Assembly (NCBI RefSeq): GCF_001428255.1
Contig: NZ_LMRW01000027.1
Span: forward strand, 124,001-188,000
Reading direction: 5' to 3'
DNA from: Agromyces sp. Soil535
Lineage (GTDB): Bacteria; Actinomycetota; Actinomycetes; Actinomycetales; Microbacteriaceae
DNA: 64,000 bases
Shown here: piece after piece, positions 7,966-16,807 of the stretch
How the letters are laid out: each line of letters begins with the position of its first letter
How positions within the stretch are numbered: the stretch's first letter is position 1
Made by a program: the position numbers and the translations under genes
The notes under the pieces: model-generated
Told to the model about the DNA's origin: nothing
Databases searched by the model: none
Seen by the model: the letters and a program-made list of their open reading frames with translations, nothing else

Positions 7966-8634
7966 TCAGGGGGCGTCCTCTGCGGTCCGGCCCGACCGCG
8001 CCGCCTCGAGGATCGACTGCACCTCGGCGTCCGAGGTCTGGGTGAAGTTCAGGTAGTACATGCCGACCGCCATGAAGCCCGGCGGCGCCGACAGGCACAC
8101 GACCTCGTCGACCTCCCGCATCGCCGCGAGTTCGGCGAGGCTGTCCGGCGCGCCGACCGGCATCGCGAGCACCACGGATGCCGCGCCGAGCTCCCGCGCC
8201 ACGAGGGCCGCAACGCGGGCGGTCGCACCCGTGGCGACCCCGTCGTCGACGATGACGGCCGTGCGCCCTCTCAGGTCGATCGGAGGTGCGTCGCCGCGGA
8301 ACCGGCGGACCCGCGCTTCGAGCTCTGTGCGCTCACGTCGCTCCACGGCCTCGAGGTCCTTTGCGTGCACGCCGCCGAACCTCAGCACGTCGTCGTTCAG
8401 CACGCGCGCACCTCGCTCGCCGATGGCGCCCATCGCGACCTCGGGCTGGCGGGGGAGCCCGAGCTTGCGCACCACGAGTACGTCGAGCGGCGCGTCGAGG
8501 GCCCGAGCGACTTCGGCCGCCACGGGCACGCCGCCGCGCGGCAGTCCGAGCACGACGGGGTGTTCGAGCTCGCGGCCCGCGAACGCCCGCGCGAGCCGCC
8601 GGCCCGCGTCGCGTCGATCGGTGAAGTATTCCAT
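7966..8634 (-). CDS. Phosphoribosyltransferase domain protein
   Basis: This encodes 222 aa. The PRPP-binding loop is TAVIVDDGVATGATARVA near residue 125, and the N-terminal VVLGLPRGGVPVAAEVA is the usual pyrophosphate-contacting start of this family. Homologues are widely annotated as phosphoribosyltransferases or erythromycin-esterase-linked PRTases; the natural substrate is unknown. ATG 8634 begins MEYFTDRRDAG, the conserved family start; AGGGAG touches the ATG and an AAGG a little further up is the more likely ribosome site. Confidence 0.82.
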   Translation of the reverse strand: MEYFTDRRDAGRRLARAFAGRELEHPVVLGLPRGGVPVAAEVARALDAPLDVLVVRKLGLPRQPEVAMGAIGERGARVLNDDVLRFGGVHAKDLEAVERRERTELEARVRRFRGDAPPIDLRGRTAVIVDDGVATGATARVAALVARELGAASVVLAMPVGAPDSLAELAAMREVDEVVCLSAPPGFMAVGMYYLNFTQTSDAEVQSILEAARSGRTAEDAP

Positions 8635-8686
8635 CTCCCTTGATGCCCCTGGGCGGTTGACGTTCGCGCCGCCCCTTTCTCGATAG

Positions 8687-9256
8687 TCAGAGACCGTCGA
8701 CGAGTGCCGATCGGAGTGGTCCGCTGAGCCGCTGCGGCACGTCGACCTCCACCGCGAGACCCTGCAGGGCTCTCCCGAGATACACCCGCGCTGAGGCGGC
8801 GATCGTGATGTCGACGATCTCCCGGTCGCTGAACCCGGCGTTGCGCAGGCGAAGCGTATCGGCATCCGTCATCCTCGACGCATCGCGCCCCACCTGCTCG
8901 GCGAAGCGCATCATCGCGACCTCCGCGTCGCTGAGGCCGGCATCGGTGTAGTCGCGGGCGATGCGTTCCAACTGCGCCTCGTCGAACAGTGCGAGCGACT
9001 TCAGGCCGTGCGCGAGCCGGCAGTGCTTGGATCCTGTGCCACGCGCCGCGGCGAGGGTCACGAGCTCGTAGCGTCGTGCCCCGAGCGGCTCCGCCACCGA
9101 GCCGATGAGGTCCTCGAACGCACGGTAGGCGGCGGGGTTCATCGCCATCGCCTTCGTGTGCGGTGGCACGTAGCCGAGCGATGCACGGTCGTCGTCGTAG
9201 AAGTCGGCGACGTCCCCGGTGGCCTCGTCCTCGCGGATGGTTCGGATGATCGTCAT
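8687..9256 (-). CDS. Carboxymuconolactone decarboxylase/AhpD-like peroxidase-related protein
   Basis: This encodes 189 aa. The AhpD fold signature is GSKHCRLAHG near residue 77, with the conserved Cys and His but only one Cys of the usual C-x2-C pair. That is common in the peroxidase-related subfamily and makes a full AhpD thiol cycle unlikely without a partner. The C-terminal half has the second helical bundle (VDITIAASARVYLGRALQGL). ATG 9256 (MTIIRTI) is preferred over an upstream in-frame ATG because the family starts here. It is transcribed away from the VWA gene and shares a 400-bp intergenic region with it. Confidence 0.8.
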   Translation of the reverse strand: MTIIRTIREDEATGDVADFYDDDRASLGYVPPHTKAMAMNPAAYRAFEDLIGSVAEPLGARRYELVTLAAARGTGSKHCRLAHGLKSLALFDEAQLERIARDYTDAGLSDAEVAMMRFAEQVGRDASRMTDADTLRLRNAGFSDREIVDITIAASARVYLGRALQGLAVEVDVPQRLSGPLRSALVDGL

Positions 9257-9563
9257 GGCACCCCCATCTCGCACGTGCTCGGGTGCTTTCATGCTGACAC
9301 GACGACGTGCGCGATGCCAGCCCTGTCGAAAGGGCGGTCGAGCTCGGTGGGGTCGTGCGGTGGGGCGACGGGGGCCGGCCGGCGGTGATAGCGCGCGGCA
9401 TCCGCATCGTCAACCCCTGTATTCCGCCGACTCAGCCACCTAGCGTGGAGGCTCCAAGGCCAAGGGCAAGGCCAAGGGCGGGGCAGCGGGTCGGATGACT
9501 GGGGGTCATCCGACCCGCGTTCTCTCGATCCCGAGCGAAATTCGCCTACGTGAACTCGTCGCC
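9257..9563. other. Intergenic region between divergent genes
   Basis: This stretch holds no convincing gene. It contains a small repetitive run (AAGGCCAAGGGC twice, 9455-9479) and the perfect hairpin annotated at 9486-9518. A TAGCGT box at 9441-9446 could start a short plus-strand transcript ending at the hairpin. Confidence 0.4.
9486..9518 (+). terminator. Perfect 14-bp hairpin, orphan terminator or leader structure
   Basis: Two 14-nt arms (9486-9499 and 9505-9518) are exactly complementary around a 5-nt loop, followed by GTTCTCTCG. No gene reads into it from either side, because the flanking genes are divergent. It may end a short unannotated transcript or insulate the downstream promoter. 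Confidence 0.5.
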
Positions 9564-9569
9564 TACACT
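9564..9569 (+). promoter_or_regulatory. -10 box TACACT of the VWA gene
   Basis: TACACT matches the TANNNT consensus. A start site about 7 nt further would lie downstream of the GTG at 9550 and the ATG at 9571. This argues that the true start is the GTG at 9658, which has GGAG 5 nt upstream. Confidence 0.45.
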
Positions 9570-9657
9570 GATGGAATCCATCCCCCTGAACGGGGGAACT
9601 CGTTCAGCACCAGAGGGATTCGGCGGCACCTCGTCGTCCGTCGGGCTTGGAGATTCC

Positions 9658-11379
9658 GTGGGGCGTCACATCGTCAAGGCCCCGGCGAAGAAGCCGGGCC
9701 GCGCGCTCATCCTTTCCATCATCGCCGCATTCGCCGTCGTCGGCATCGTCGCAACGGGAGTGTTCCTCTGGGTCGGCGGGCACCTCGACCCGCTCTTCGC
9801 TGTCGCCGACTCGGGCTGCGCCGACAGCGAGCAACTCGTCGTCATCGCCGACACGTCCATCGCCCCCGCCCTGGCCGACATCGCGGAGGACTTCGACGCG
9901 GCATCCGAGACCTGCGTCGAGACCACGGTGAAGCCGCAGGACTCCGCCGACACCGCCGCGGTGCTCGCGTCGGGCGGCATCGAGGCCGACGCCTGGGTTC
10001 CCGAGTCCGGCGTGTGGCTCGACCGCATGACGGCGACGGCGGCATCCCTCGGGCAGACCCCGCCGAAGGTCGAGGTCGGTGAGCCGATCGCGTCGACCCC
10101 CGTCGTCTTCGCCGCCGCCGCGACGAATGCCGCGGCCATCGCCAGCGAACCCGTCACCTGGTCGCGCGTGCTCGGGGGCGCGCTTCCGACGATCCTGCCG
10201 GACCCCGAGGCGTCATCGGCGAGCCTCGCCGGCCTCCTCGCGCTCCGCGGGCACTCCTCACCCGACGACCCGCGCCAGTTCGCGGGTGCGATGATCGAGC
10301 TCGGCAAGACCATTCCCGCCTCGACGAGCGCGGCGTTCGGCGCCCTCGCCGCCGCTACGCAGCCGAGCGTCGTGATCACGAGCGAGGCGCAGGTAGCCGC
10401 CTACAACCTCGACGATCCTGCGGAGACGCTGGTCGCCGCCTACCCCGCTGATGGGACCGTGTTCGTCGACTACCCGTTCGTTCGGCTTCCGGTGCGCACC
10501 GATACCGGCGACGATGAGGGCGAGGGCGCCAGCGCGGACCGTGTCGCCGAGTCCGCCGCCGAGCGAGCCGATCTGCTCACCGCGTTCGCGGCGGCCGCGC
10601 GGGGTGCCACCGATCGCCTCGCGGTCGACGGGTTCCGCGCGGGGGACGGCTCGGGCACGCTCGAGGTGCCGGGTCTCGCAGCCGAGGCGCCTGCGGCGGT
10701 GGCCGACCTCGACAGTGCCGCCCAGCTCGAGATCCTCCGCGCCTGGGCGGTGCTGACCCTGCGCTCGCGGATGCTCGCGGTCATCGACGTGTCGGGCTCG
10801 ATGGAGGAACCCGCCGAGAACGGGCTGCGGCGCATCGACATCTTCCAGCAGGCCGCCATCGCCGCGATGGAGAAGTTCTCCGGCGAGGTGGAGATGGGCG
10901 TCTGGGTGTTCTCGACCACCCGCAACGGCGACCTCGACTACGAGGACCTGTCGCCCATCGCCCCGCTCGCGGATCTCGCGCACAAGCAGGAGATCGCGGG
11001 CATCATCCAGTCGCTGCCGGCGAGGCTCGGCGGCGCCACGGGCCTCTACGACACCACGCTCGCCGCCGTGCAGCGGGTGCGCGAGTCGTACGACCCCGCC
11101 AAGGTCAACTCCGTGCTGCTCATCACCGACGGCAGGAACGAGGACGAGAACGGCATCGACCTCGACACACTGCTCGCCGAGCTCGGCAAGATGGACGACC
11201 CCACGAAGCCTGTGCCCGTCATCATGATCGGGTTCGGCCCCGACACCGACCTCGCCGCGATGCAGCGCATCGCCCAGGCCACGAAGGGCGCCGCGTACTC
11301 CGCGTCGAGGCCGGAGGACCTCAGCACCGTGCTGGTCGACGCGCTGTCGCAGCGCGCCTGCCGGCCGAACTGCGGCTGA
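9658..11379 (+). CDS. Membrane-anchored substrate-binding/VWA domain protein
   Basis: This encodes 573 aa. After a basic stretch (KAPAKKPGR) comes one membrane helix (residues 18-40). It is followed by an outer periplasmic-binding-protein-like domain (about 50-340) and a C-terminal von Willebrand A domain with the MIDAS motif DVSGSM at about residue 377 and later Thr/Asp ligands (GGATG, ITDGRNED). Such proteins are annotated as substrate-binding and VWA domain proteins; ligand and partner are unknown. The last residues CRPNCG contain two Cys. GTG 9658 is chosen for its GGAG site and because a -10 box lies inside the longer frame that begins at 9550. It is convergent with the MFS exporter, 12 nt apart. 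Confidence 0.82.
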   Translation: MGRHIVKAPAKKPGRALILSIIAAFAVVGIVATGVFLWVGGHLDPLFAVADSGCADSEQLVVIADTSIAPALADIAEDFDAASETCVETTVKPQDSADTAAVLASGGIEADAWVPESGVWLDRMTATAASLGQTPPKVEVGEPIASTPVVFAAAATNAAAIASEPVTWSRVLGGALPTILPDPEASSASLAGLLALRGHSSPDDPRQFAGAMIELGKTIPASTSAAFGALAAATQPSVVITSEAQVAAYNLDDPAETLVAAYPADGTVFVDYPFVRLPVRTDTGDDEGEGASADRVAESAAERADLLTAFAAAARGATDRLAVDGFRAGDGSGTLEVPGLAAEAPAAVADLDSAAQLEILRAWAVLTLRSRMLAVIDVSGSMEEPAENGLRRIDIFQQAAIAAMEKFSGEVEMGVWVFSTTRNGDLDYEDLSPIAPLADLAHKQEIAGIIQSLPARLGGATGLYDTTLAAVQRVRESYDPAKVNSVLLITDGRNEDENGIDLDTLLAELGKMDDPTKPVPVIMIGFGPDTDLAAMQRIAQATKGAAYSASRPEDLSTVLVDALSQRACRPNCG

Positions 11380-11391
11380 TCACGAGGGGCG

Positions 11392-12918
11392 TCAGTGCGC
11401 GGCGGGTGCGCCCTCCATCATGTCGGCGGGCTTGCGCACGAAGAAGGCGCCGACGATCGCCGTGAGCGACAGGATCGCACCGACGAGGAACGCCGAGCGG
11501 ATGCCCGACGCCTGCGCGGCCTCCGCCGACGCGCCGGCTACAGCCATGGACGCCGTGCCCGCGGCCATCACGGTGACGAACAGCGCCGTGCCCGCGGCTC
11601 CGGCGACCTGCTGCACCGTGCCGACGATGGCCGAGCCGTGCGAGTAGAACCGCGGCTCGACCGACCCGAGCGCCGCCGTGAACAGCGGCGTGAACATGAA
11701 TGCGAGAGCGATCGACAGGGCGACGTGGGCGGCGAGCAGCAGCCACGGCGAGGTCTGCTCGGTGACCATCGTGAGCGACCAGAGCACCACGCTCACGAGG
11801 ATGCTGCCGGGCACGAGCAGCGGCCTCGGCCCGAACCGGTCGAACAGCCGGCCGACCGTCGGCCCGAGCAGTCCCATGATGAGTCCACCGGGGAGGAGCA
11901 GGAGGCCGGTGAGCAGCGGCTCGAGGTGCAGCACGTTCTGGAGGTAGATCGGAAGCAGGATGATCGTGCCGAACAGTGCCGCCATCATGACGACCATGAG
12001 CCCGACCGAGATCGCGAAGTTGCTCGAGTGGAACGTGCGCAGGTCGAGGAGCGCCCGATCGCGTCGCTGCAGCCGGAGCTGTCGCCAGATGAAGGCGCCG
12101 ATGCCGACGGCGCCGACGCCGAGCGAGATCCACATCGCGGCCGGGTTCTCGAGGCCGCTCACGACCCCGCCCACGAGGCTGAGTCCGTAGACGAGTCCGC
12201 CGAAGCCGAACGCCGAGAGGATCACCGAGAACACGTCGATGGGGATCACCCGTGGCTCGCTCACGTTCTCGACGCGCCGGATGCCGATGATGAGCATCGT
12301 GAGCGCGATCGGCAGCACGAGCCAGAACATGTAGCGCCAGGACAAGTAGCTCAGGATGAGACCCGAGATCGTCGGACCGATCGCGGGGGCGACCGAGATC
12401 ACGGTCGACACGCGACCCATGAACCGGCCGCGGTCGGCCGCGGCGACGAGCGTCATGAGGGTGGTCATGAGCAGCGGCATCATGATCGCCGTGCCGCTCG
12501 CCTGCACCACGCGAGCGAACAGGAGCACCTCGAAGCCGGGTGCGAGCGCTGCGATGAGCGTGCCGGTGGAGAAGAGGCTCATCGCGGCGATGAAGATCGG
12601 CCGGGTGGCGAACCGCTGCAGCAGGAAGCCCGTGATGGGGATCACGACGGCCATCGTGAGCATGAAGGCGGTCGTGAGCCACTGCGCCGCCGAGATCGTG
12701 ATGTGGAGGTCGGTGACGAGGTGGGGGATCGCGACCGCCATGATCGTCTCGTTCAGGATGACGACGAACGCCGACGCGAGCAGCAGCCATATGACGCGCG
12801 AGTTGCGCGCACCGTGCAGGGCCTCGGCATCGGTGTGGAGGGCGTGGGTCTCGAGGGCGGGCTCGCCGAGTGCGGCGGGCTCGCCCTGGGCCAGGTCAGG
12901 TACGGCGCGTTCGGTCAC
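11392..12918 (-). CDS. MDR family MFS transporter, DHA2 (EmrB/QacA type)
   Basis: This encodes about 508 aa with 14 predicted membrane segments, as in the DHA2 drug:proton antiporters. The first helix carries LNETIMAVAIPHL, the family motif equivalent to LDxTIVNVALP. The motif-A loop appears after helix 2-3 (LQRFATRPIF). It would export hydrophobic compounds. GTG 12918 (VTERAVPD) gives a normal short cytoplasmic N-terminus; a longer frame begins at a TTG at 12984 that forms part of a TTGACA promoter-like string. No local regulator gene is seen. Confidence 0.85.
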   Translation of the reverse strand: MTERAVPDLAQGEPAALGEPALETHALHTDAEALHGARNSRVIWLLLASAFVVILNETIMAVAIPHLVTDLHITISAAQWLTTAFMLTMAVVIPITGFLLQRFATRPIFIAAMSLFSTGTLIAALAPGFEVLLFARVVQASGTAIMMPLLMTTLMTLVAAADRGRFMGRVSTVISVAPAIGPTISGLILSYLSWRYMFWLVLPIALTMLIIGIRRVENVSEPRVIPIDVFSVILSAFGFGGLVYGLSLVGGVVSGLENPAAMWISLGVGAVGIGAFIWRQLRLQRRDRALLDLRTFHSSNFAISVGLMVVMMAALFGTIILLPIYLQNVLHLEPLLTGLLLLPGGLIMGLLGPTVGRLFDRFGPRPLLVPGSILVSVVLWSLTMVTEQTSPWLLLAAHVALSIALAFMFTPLFTAALGSVEPRFYSHGSAIVGTVQQVAGAAGTALFVTVMAAGTASMAVAGASAEAAQASGIRSAFLVGAILSLTAIVGAFFVRKPADMMEGAPAAH

Positions 12919-13058
12919 GGAAAAGCATCCAATCGATGTCGGCGCAGAGCGGCGCCGGGGGTTTGCGTCGAATGTGTGTGTCAACCCGCGCCCGACGAAG
13001 CGCTATTCCCGATTCGAGCGATCGATCGGAATGCATGGAATCGCGTCGCGGGCGCGGA

Positions 13059-13208
13059 CTACGGAGCGGGCGCGGGCCCGTCGGTCGGCGTGGCGTCGGG
13101 CAGCCACCCCTCGAGGAGCTCCTCTTCGGGAGCGACCTCGTCGTCGACCCGTTCCTCGTCGACCGAAAGGTGGTCGTCGTCGGCGGGAATGGCGGTGGGA
13201 TCGGTCAT
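13059..13208 (-). CDS. Small acidic protein ending the NAD operon
   Basis: This encodes 49 aa, very acidic in the middle (DDDHLSVDEERVDDEVAPEE) with a Pro-rich tail. Its ATG overlaps the iscS stop as ATGA, so translation is likely coupled to the cysteine desulfurase. No known domain is recognised. Conserved placement after iscS would suggest a small partner or regulator of sulfur delivery, but this is only a guess from position. Confidence 0.6.
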   Translation of the reverse strand: MTDPTAIPADDDHLSVDEERVDDEVAPEEELLEGWLPDATPTDGPAPAP

Positions 13209-14350
13209 GGCTTCACGATATCGCGCACCGCCGACACTGCCCGAGCCACCGCCGCGGCCGCATCCGTGACGTCCGCCTCGGTGGTCTCGGCGCCGAGCGT
13301 GAAGCGCACCGCGGTCTGCGCGAGCTCGGCGGGCACGCCGATCGCGGTGAGCACGTGCGACGGCTCGTCGCTGCCCGCCGCGCACGCGGAGCCGCTGGAG
13401 CAGATCACGCCGTCGCGCTCGAGCTCGAGCAGCACGGCCTCGCCGCTCGTGCCCGGGAACACGAACGAGACCGTGCCTGGCAGACGCCGCACGGGGTCGC
13501 CGGTGAGCACGGCGACCGGTACCTCGGCCGTGACGCGCGCGATGAGCTCGGCGCCGAGCACGCCGACGCGGGCCGCGGCATCCGCTCGCTCCTCCTCCGC
13601 GAGCCGCAGCGCGGTGGCGAACGCCACGGCACCGGCCACGTTCTCGGTGCCCGAGCGCCGCCCGCGCTCCTGGCCGCCGCCGTGCAGCACCGGTTCGAGC
13701 GGGATCCGGCCGCGCACGATGAGCGCGCCGGTGCCCTTCGGCGCACCGACCTTGTGGCCGGCGAGCGAGAGCGCGTCGACGCCCAGCCCGTCGAGTGAGA
13801 GGGGCAGCCACCCGGCGGCCTGCACGGCATCCGAGTGCATGAGCGCGCCCGACGCGTGGGCGATCGCCGCGAGCTCGGCCACGGGCTGCACCGTGCCGAT
13901 CTCGTTGTTCGCGAGCTGCACCGACACGAGCGTCGTATCCGGCCGGATGACGCGGGCGAGGGCATCGGGGTGCACCAGCCCGCCCGCGTCGACCTCGACC
14001 TCGTCGAGCTCGAAGCCGTGGACACGCGCGAGGTGTGCGGCGGACTCGAGCACGGCCTCGTGCTCGATCGGCGAGATCACGACGTGCCGTCCGCGCGGGT
14101 TCGCGAGCGCGATGCCCTTGATCGCGAGGTTGTCGGCCTCGGTGCCGCCGCTCGTGAACACGACGTCGCCCTGGCGGCATCCGACCACCGCCGCGACCTG
14201 CGCCCGCGCGTCGGCGAGCGCCCGTGCCGCCTCGTCGCCGAGCCCGTGGCTGCTCGACGGGTTGCCGAACGCGCCCGCGAGATATGGCCACATCGCCTCG
14301 AGCGCCTCCCGGCGCACGGGCGTGGTCGCGGCGTGGTCGAGGAAGATCAC
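13205..14350 (-). CDS. iscS: Cysteine desulfurase (IscS/NifS family)
   Basis: This encodes 381 aa, a PLP enzyme that takes sulfur from cysteine for Fe-S clusters and thiolation. The PLP lysine is K200 in SLAGHKVGAPKG and the sulfur-accepting cysteine is C317 in ICSSGSACAAGS. The FTSGGTEADNLAIKG block binds the cofactor. Its ATG overlaps the nadC stop by four bases, making it part of nrtR-nadABC. The likely job here is to supply the NadA [4Fe-4S] cluster. In many actinobacteria a similar gene lies before mnmA, which is absent here. Confidence 0.93.
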   Translation of the reverse strand: MIFLDHAATTPVRREALEAMWPYLAGAFGNPSSSHGLGDEAARALADARAQVAAVVGCRQGDVVFTSGGTEADNLAIKGIALANPRGRHVVISPIEHEAVLESAAHLARVHGFELDEVEVDAGGLVHPDALARVIRPDTTLVSVQLANNEIGTVQPVAELAAIAHASGALMHSDAVQAAGWLPLSLDGLGVDALSLAGHKVGAPKGTGALIVRGRIPLEPVLHGGGQERGRRSGTENVAGAVAFATALRLAEEERADAAARVGVLGAELIARVTAEVPVAVLTGDPVRRLPGTVSFVFPGTSGEAVLLELERDGVICSSGSACAAGSDEPSHVLTAIGVPAELAQTAVRFTLGAETTEADVTDAAAAVARAVSAVRDIVKP

Positions 14351-15231
14351 GGCTGCCCCCGGGTGCCCGCGGCGGGCACGGTCGAGATCACCACGTCGAG
14401 CCCGAGGTCGAGCGCCCGGGCGGAGTGGGTGAGCGCCCCGACCGAGATCACGTCGACCCCGGTCGCGGCGATCGCGCCCACGATGTCGAGCGAGACGCCG
14501 CCGGATGCCTCCACCACGGCGCGCCCCGCGATGCGCGCGACCCCCGCGCGCAGGTCGTCGAGGCCGAAGTTGTCGAGCATGATCGTGTCCGCCCCGCCGG
14601 CGAGCACCGCATCGACCTGGTCGAGCCGGTCGACCTCTACCTCGAGGTGGGCGGTGTGCGGCATCCGCTCACGAGCGGTCCGGAGCGCGGTGGCGAGGTC
14701 CTGCCCGTCGGCCGTGAGCACGGCGAGGTGGTTGTCCTTCGCCATGACCGCGTCGGAGAGCGAGCGGCGGTGGTTGCGGCCGCCCCCGTCGCGCACGGCC
14801 TGGCGCTCGAGGCTGCGCAGGCCCGGGGTCGTCTTGCGGGTGTCGACGATGCGGGCGCGTGTGCCGGCCACCGCGGCGACGTACCGGGCCGTGAGCGTGG
14901 CGATGCCCGACATGCGCTGCACGAGGTTGAGGGCGACCCGCTCGGCCGTCAGGATGCCGCGGGCGGGACCGTGCATGCGGGCGAGGGCGTCGCCAGGCGC
15001 GAACGGGTCGCCGTCGCCTGCGAGGCGCTCGACGACGATGCTCGGGTCGACGATCCGGAACGCGGCCGCGAAGACCTCGATGCCGCTCAGCACGCCCGAC
15101 TCGCGGGCGACGAGCTCCGCGGTGGCGGTCGCGTGCACGGGGATGAGCGTCTCGGACGTCAGGTCGCCCCACGGGGCGTCCTCGTCGAGCGCGGCGCCGA
15201 CGATGCGGTCGATCTCGCCGATGCCGGACAT
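14347..15231 (-). CDS. nadC: Nicotinate-nucleotide diphosphorylase (carboxylating)
   Basis: This encodes 294 aa, the quinolinate phosphoribosyltransferase that makes nicotinate mononucleotide from quinolinate and PRPP. Visible family blocks are APWGDLTSETLIP, NLVQRMSGIATLTARYV, RIVDTRKTTPGLR with its quinolinate-binding Arg/Lys residues, the GGGRNHRRSLSDAVMAKDNH segment and VEASGGVSLDIVGAIAATGVDVISVGALTHS. The ATG shares one base with the nadB stop and the gene's own stop overlaps the iscS ATG, so the operon is tightly coupled. Confidence 0.95.
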   Translation of the reverse strand: MSGIGEIDRIVGAALDEDAPWGDLTSETLIPVHATATAELVARESGVLSGIEVFAAAFRIVDPSIVVERLAGDGDPFAPGDALARMHGPARGILTAERVALNLVQRMSGIATLTARYVAAVAGTRARIVDTRKTTPGLRSLERQAVRDGGGRNHRRSLSDAVMAKDNHLAVLTADGQDLATALRTARERMPHTAHLEVEVDRLDQVDAVLAGGADTIMLDNFGLDDLRAGVARIAGRAVVEASGGVSLDIVGAIAATGVDVISVGALTHSARALDLGLDVVISTVPAAGTRGQP

Positions 15232-16805
15232 CAGGCCGCCTCCCGTTCGGCGGCGGCGACCACGCCCGCGCTCGCCGTGTCGTCGGAGCGGAAGTGCGCG
15301 CCGACGCTCTCATGACGAGCGAGCGAGGCCGCGACCGTGAGCCGCGCGAGGTCGAGGAGGTTGCGGTCCTCGGCGGTGCGGCGGTCGTGCACCTCGGGCG
15401 CCCGCCAGGAGCCGAGCCGAGCGGATGCCTCGGTGAGCCCGCGTGCGTCGCGCTCGAGTCCCACGTGCTCCCACATGAGCGCCTGCAGCGCCGTGCGGTC
15501 GAACGGCCCGCTGTCCAAAGGGGGAATGCAGGAACTTTCCGGCGACACGCCGGTGACCGGGCTGCTGCCACCGGCGAGTCGCACGGAAGTTCCTGCGGTC
15601 GCCACGGCATGAGTGGTGGAACGGAGGGGGAGCGAGGGATCGGGAGACGCGAGCGCCCGGGCGGCCCGGTCGGCGAACACCGCCGCCTCGAGCAGCGAGT
15701 TCGACGCGAGCCGGTTGGCGCCGTGCACGCCGGTGCGGGCGGCCTCGCCGACGGCGAAGAGCCCCGGCAGGGTCGTGCGACCGTCGAGGTCGGTCGCCAC
15801 GCCGCCCATCGCGTAGTGCGCGGCGGGCGTGATCGGCACGGGGGACGTCGACCAGTCGTAGCCGGCCCCGCGGCATGCCGCATCCAGGCCGGGGAAGCGC
15901 TGCGCGAGGAAGCCGGCGCCGAGCGCGGTGGCGTCGAGGAGCACGGGACGTCCGCCCTGCTCGGCCATGCGCCGCCAGACGGCCCTGGCCACGACGTCGC
16001 GAGGCGCCAGCTCGGCGCGTGGATCGACCTCGTGCAGGAACCGCTCGCCGAGCTCGTCGACGAGCACGGCACCCTCGCCGCGCACCGCCTCGGAGATGAG
16101 CGGCGTGCCCGGCGCGGCGAGCGCGGTGGGGTGGAACTGCACGAACTCCAGGTCGGCGACGGCCGCGCCCGCGCGGTACGCGGCGGCCACGCCGTCGCCG
16201 GTCGCGACGTCGGGGTTCGTCGTATGCCTGTAGAGGCATCCGCTGCCGCCGGTCGCGAGCATGACGGCGTCGGCCCGCACCTCGACCAGGGCACCGGATG
16301 CCGCGAGCAGCCGCGCTCCCACCGCCCGGCCGTGCTCGACGAGCAGGTCGGCGAGCATGGTGCCCTCATGCACGTGCACCGCCCGGCGCCGCACCGTGGC
16401 GACCAGCGCGGACTCGATCGCCGCGCCCGTGGCGTCGCCCCCGGCGTGCAGGACGCGCGCGCGCGAGTGCGCCGCCTCGAGCCCGCGTTCGAGCCCGGAG
16501 TCACCGCGGTCGAATGCGACCCCGAAGCGGATCAGGTCGCGAACGCGCGCCGGCCCCTCGTCGCAGAGCACGCGCACGGCGGCGGGGTCGGAGACGCCCG
16601 CGCCCGCCGCGATCGTGTCGGCGTAGTGGCGCTCGACGGAGTCGTCGGGGAACAGGGCGGCCGCGATGCCGCCCTGCGCGTGGCGCGTATTGCCGTCGGC
16701 GAGCTCGGCCTTCGTGACGAGCTCCACGGAGTGCCCGGCCTCGGCCGCCCGCACCGCCGTCCAGAGGCCGCCGATGCCGCCCCCGACCACGAGCACGTGC
16801 ACCAT
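15231..16805 (-). CDS. nadB: L-aspartate oxidase
   Basis: This encodes 524 aa, the FAD enzyme that oxidises aspartate to iminoaspartate for NadA. The N-terminal VLVVGGGIGGLWTAVRAAEAG binds FAD. HAQGGIAAALFPDD, SRARVLHAGGDATG and the active-site block PITPAAHYAMGGVATDLDG are present, followed by GANRLASNSLLEA. The C-terminal helical domain begins near RTALQALMWEHVG. Between these two domains, roughly residues 403-426, the coding sequence is made of an imperfect 69-bp palindrome and encodes a linker rich in Gly, Ser, Val and Pro. Overall length is normal for the family. Its ATG lies 2 nt after the nadA stop. Confidence 0.94.
   Translation of the reverse strand: MVHVLVVGGGIGGLWTAVRAAEAGHSVELVTKAELADGNTRHAQGGIAAALFPDDSVERHYADTIAAGAGVSDPAAVRVLCDEGPARVRDLIRFGVAFDRGDSGLERGLEAAHSRARVLHAGGDATGAAIESALVATVRRRAVHVHEGTMLADLLVEHGRAVGARLLAASGALVEVRADAVMLATGGSGCLYRHTTNPDVATGDGVAAAYRAGAAVADLEFVQFHPTALAAPGTPLISEAVRGEGAVLVDELGERFLHEVDPRAELAPRDVVARAVWRRMAEQGGRPVLLDATALGAGFLAQRFPGLDAACRGAGYDWSTSPVPITPAAHYAMGGVATDLDGRTTLPGLFAVGEAARTGVHGANRLASNSLLEAAVFADRAARALASPDPSLPLRSTTHAVATAGTSVRLAGGSSPVTGVSPESSCIPPLDSGPFDRTALQALMWEHVGLERDARGLTEASARLGSWRAPEVHDRRTAEDRNLLDLARLTVAASLARHESVGAHFRSDDTASAGVVAAAEREAA
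15528..15596. repeat. 69-bp imperfect palindrome inside nadB, possible mobile repeat
   Basis: The arms read inward as GCAGGAACTT-(T)-CCG, GCGAC, one unpaired base and CGCCGGTG, and are mirrored on the other side down to AAGTTCCTGC. That gives 26 paired bases with three one-base defects and a 13-nt loop. The element is in frame with nadB and falls in the linker between its two domains. This resembles palindromic repeat families that insert into coding regions. I saw no second copy in this window. Confidence 0.6.
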
Positions 16806-16807
16806 CG

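Noticed and set aside
9426..9498. Short plus-strand frame ending in Arg/Pro/Ala-rich codons before the hairpin
   Set aside because: No start with a ribosome site and no similarity; probably non-coding.
12979..12984. TTGACA as -35 box of the MFS exporter promoter
   Set aside because: No TANNNT box occurs 16-19 bp downstream on the minus strand; the hexamer may be chance.
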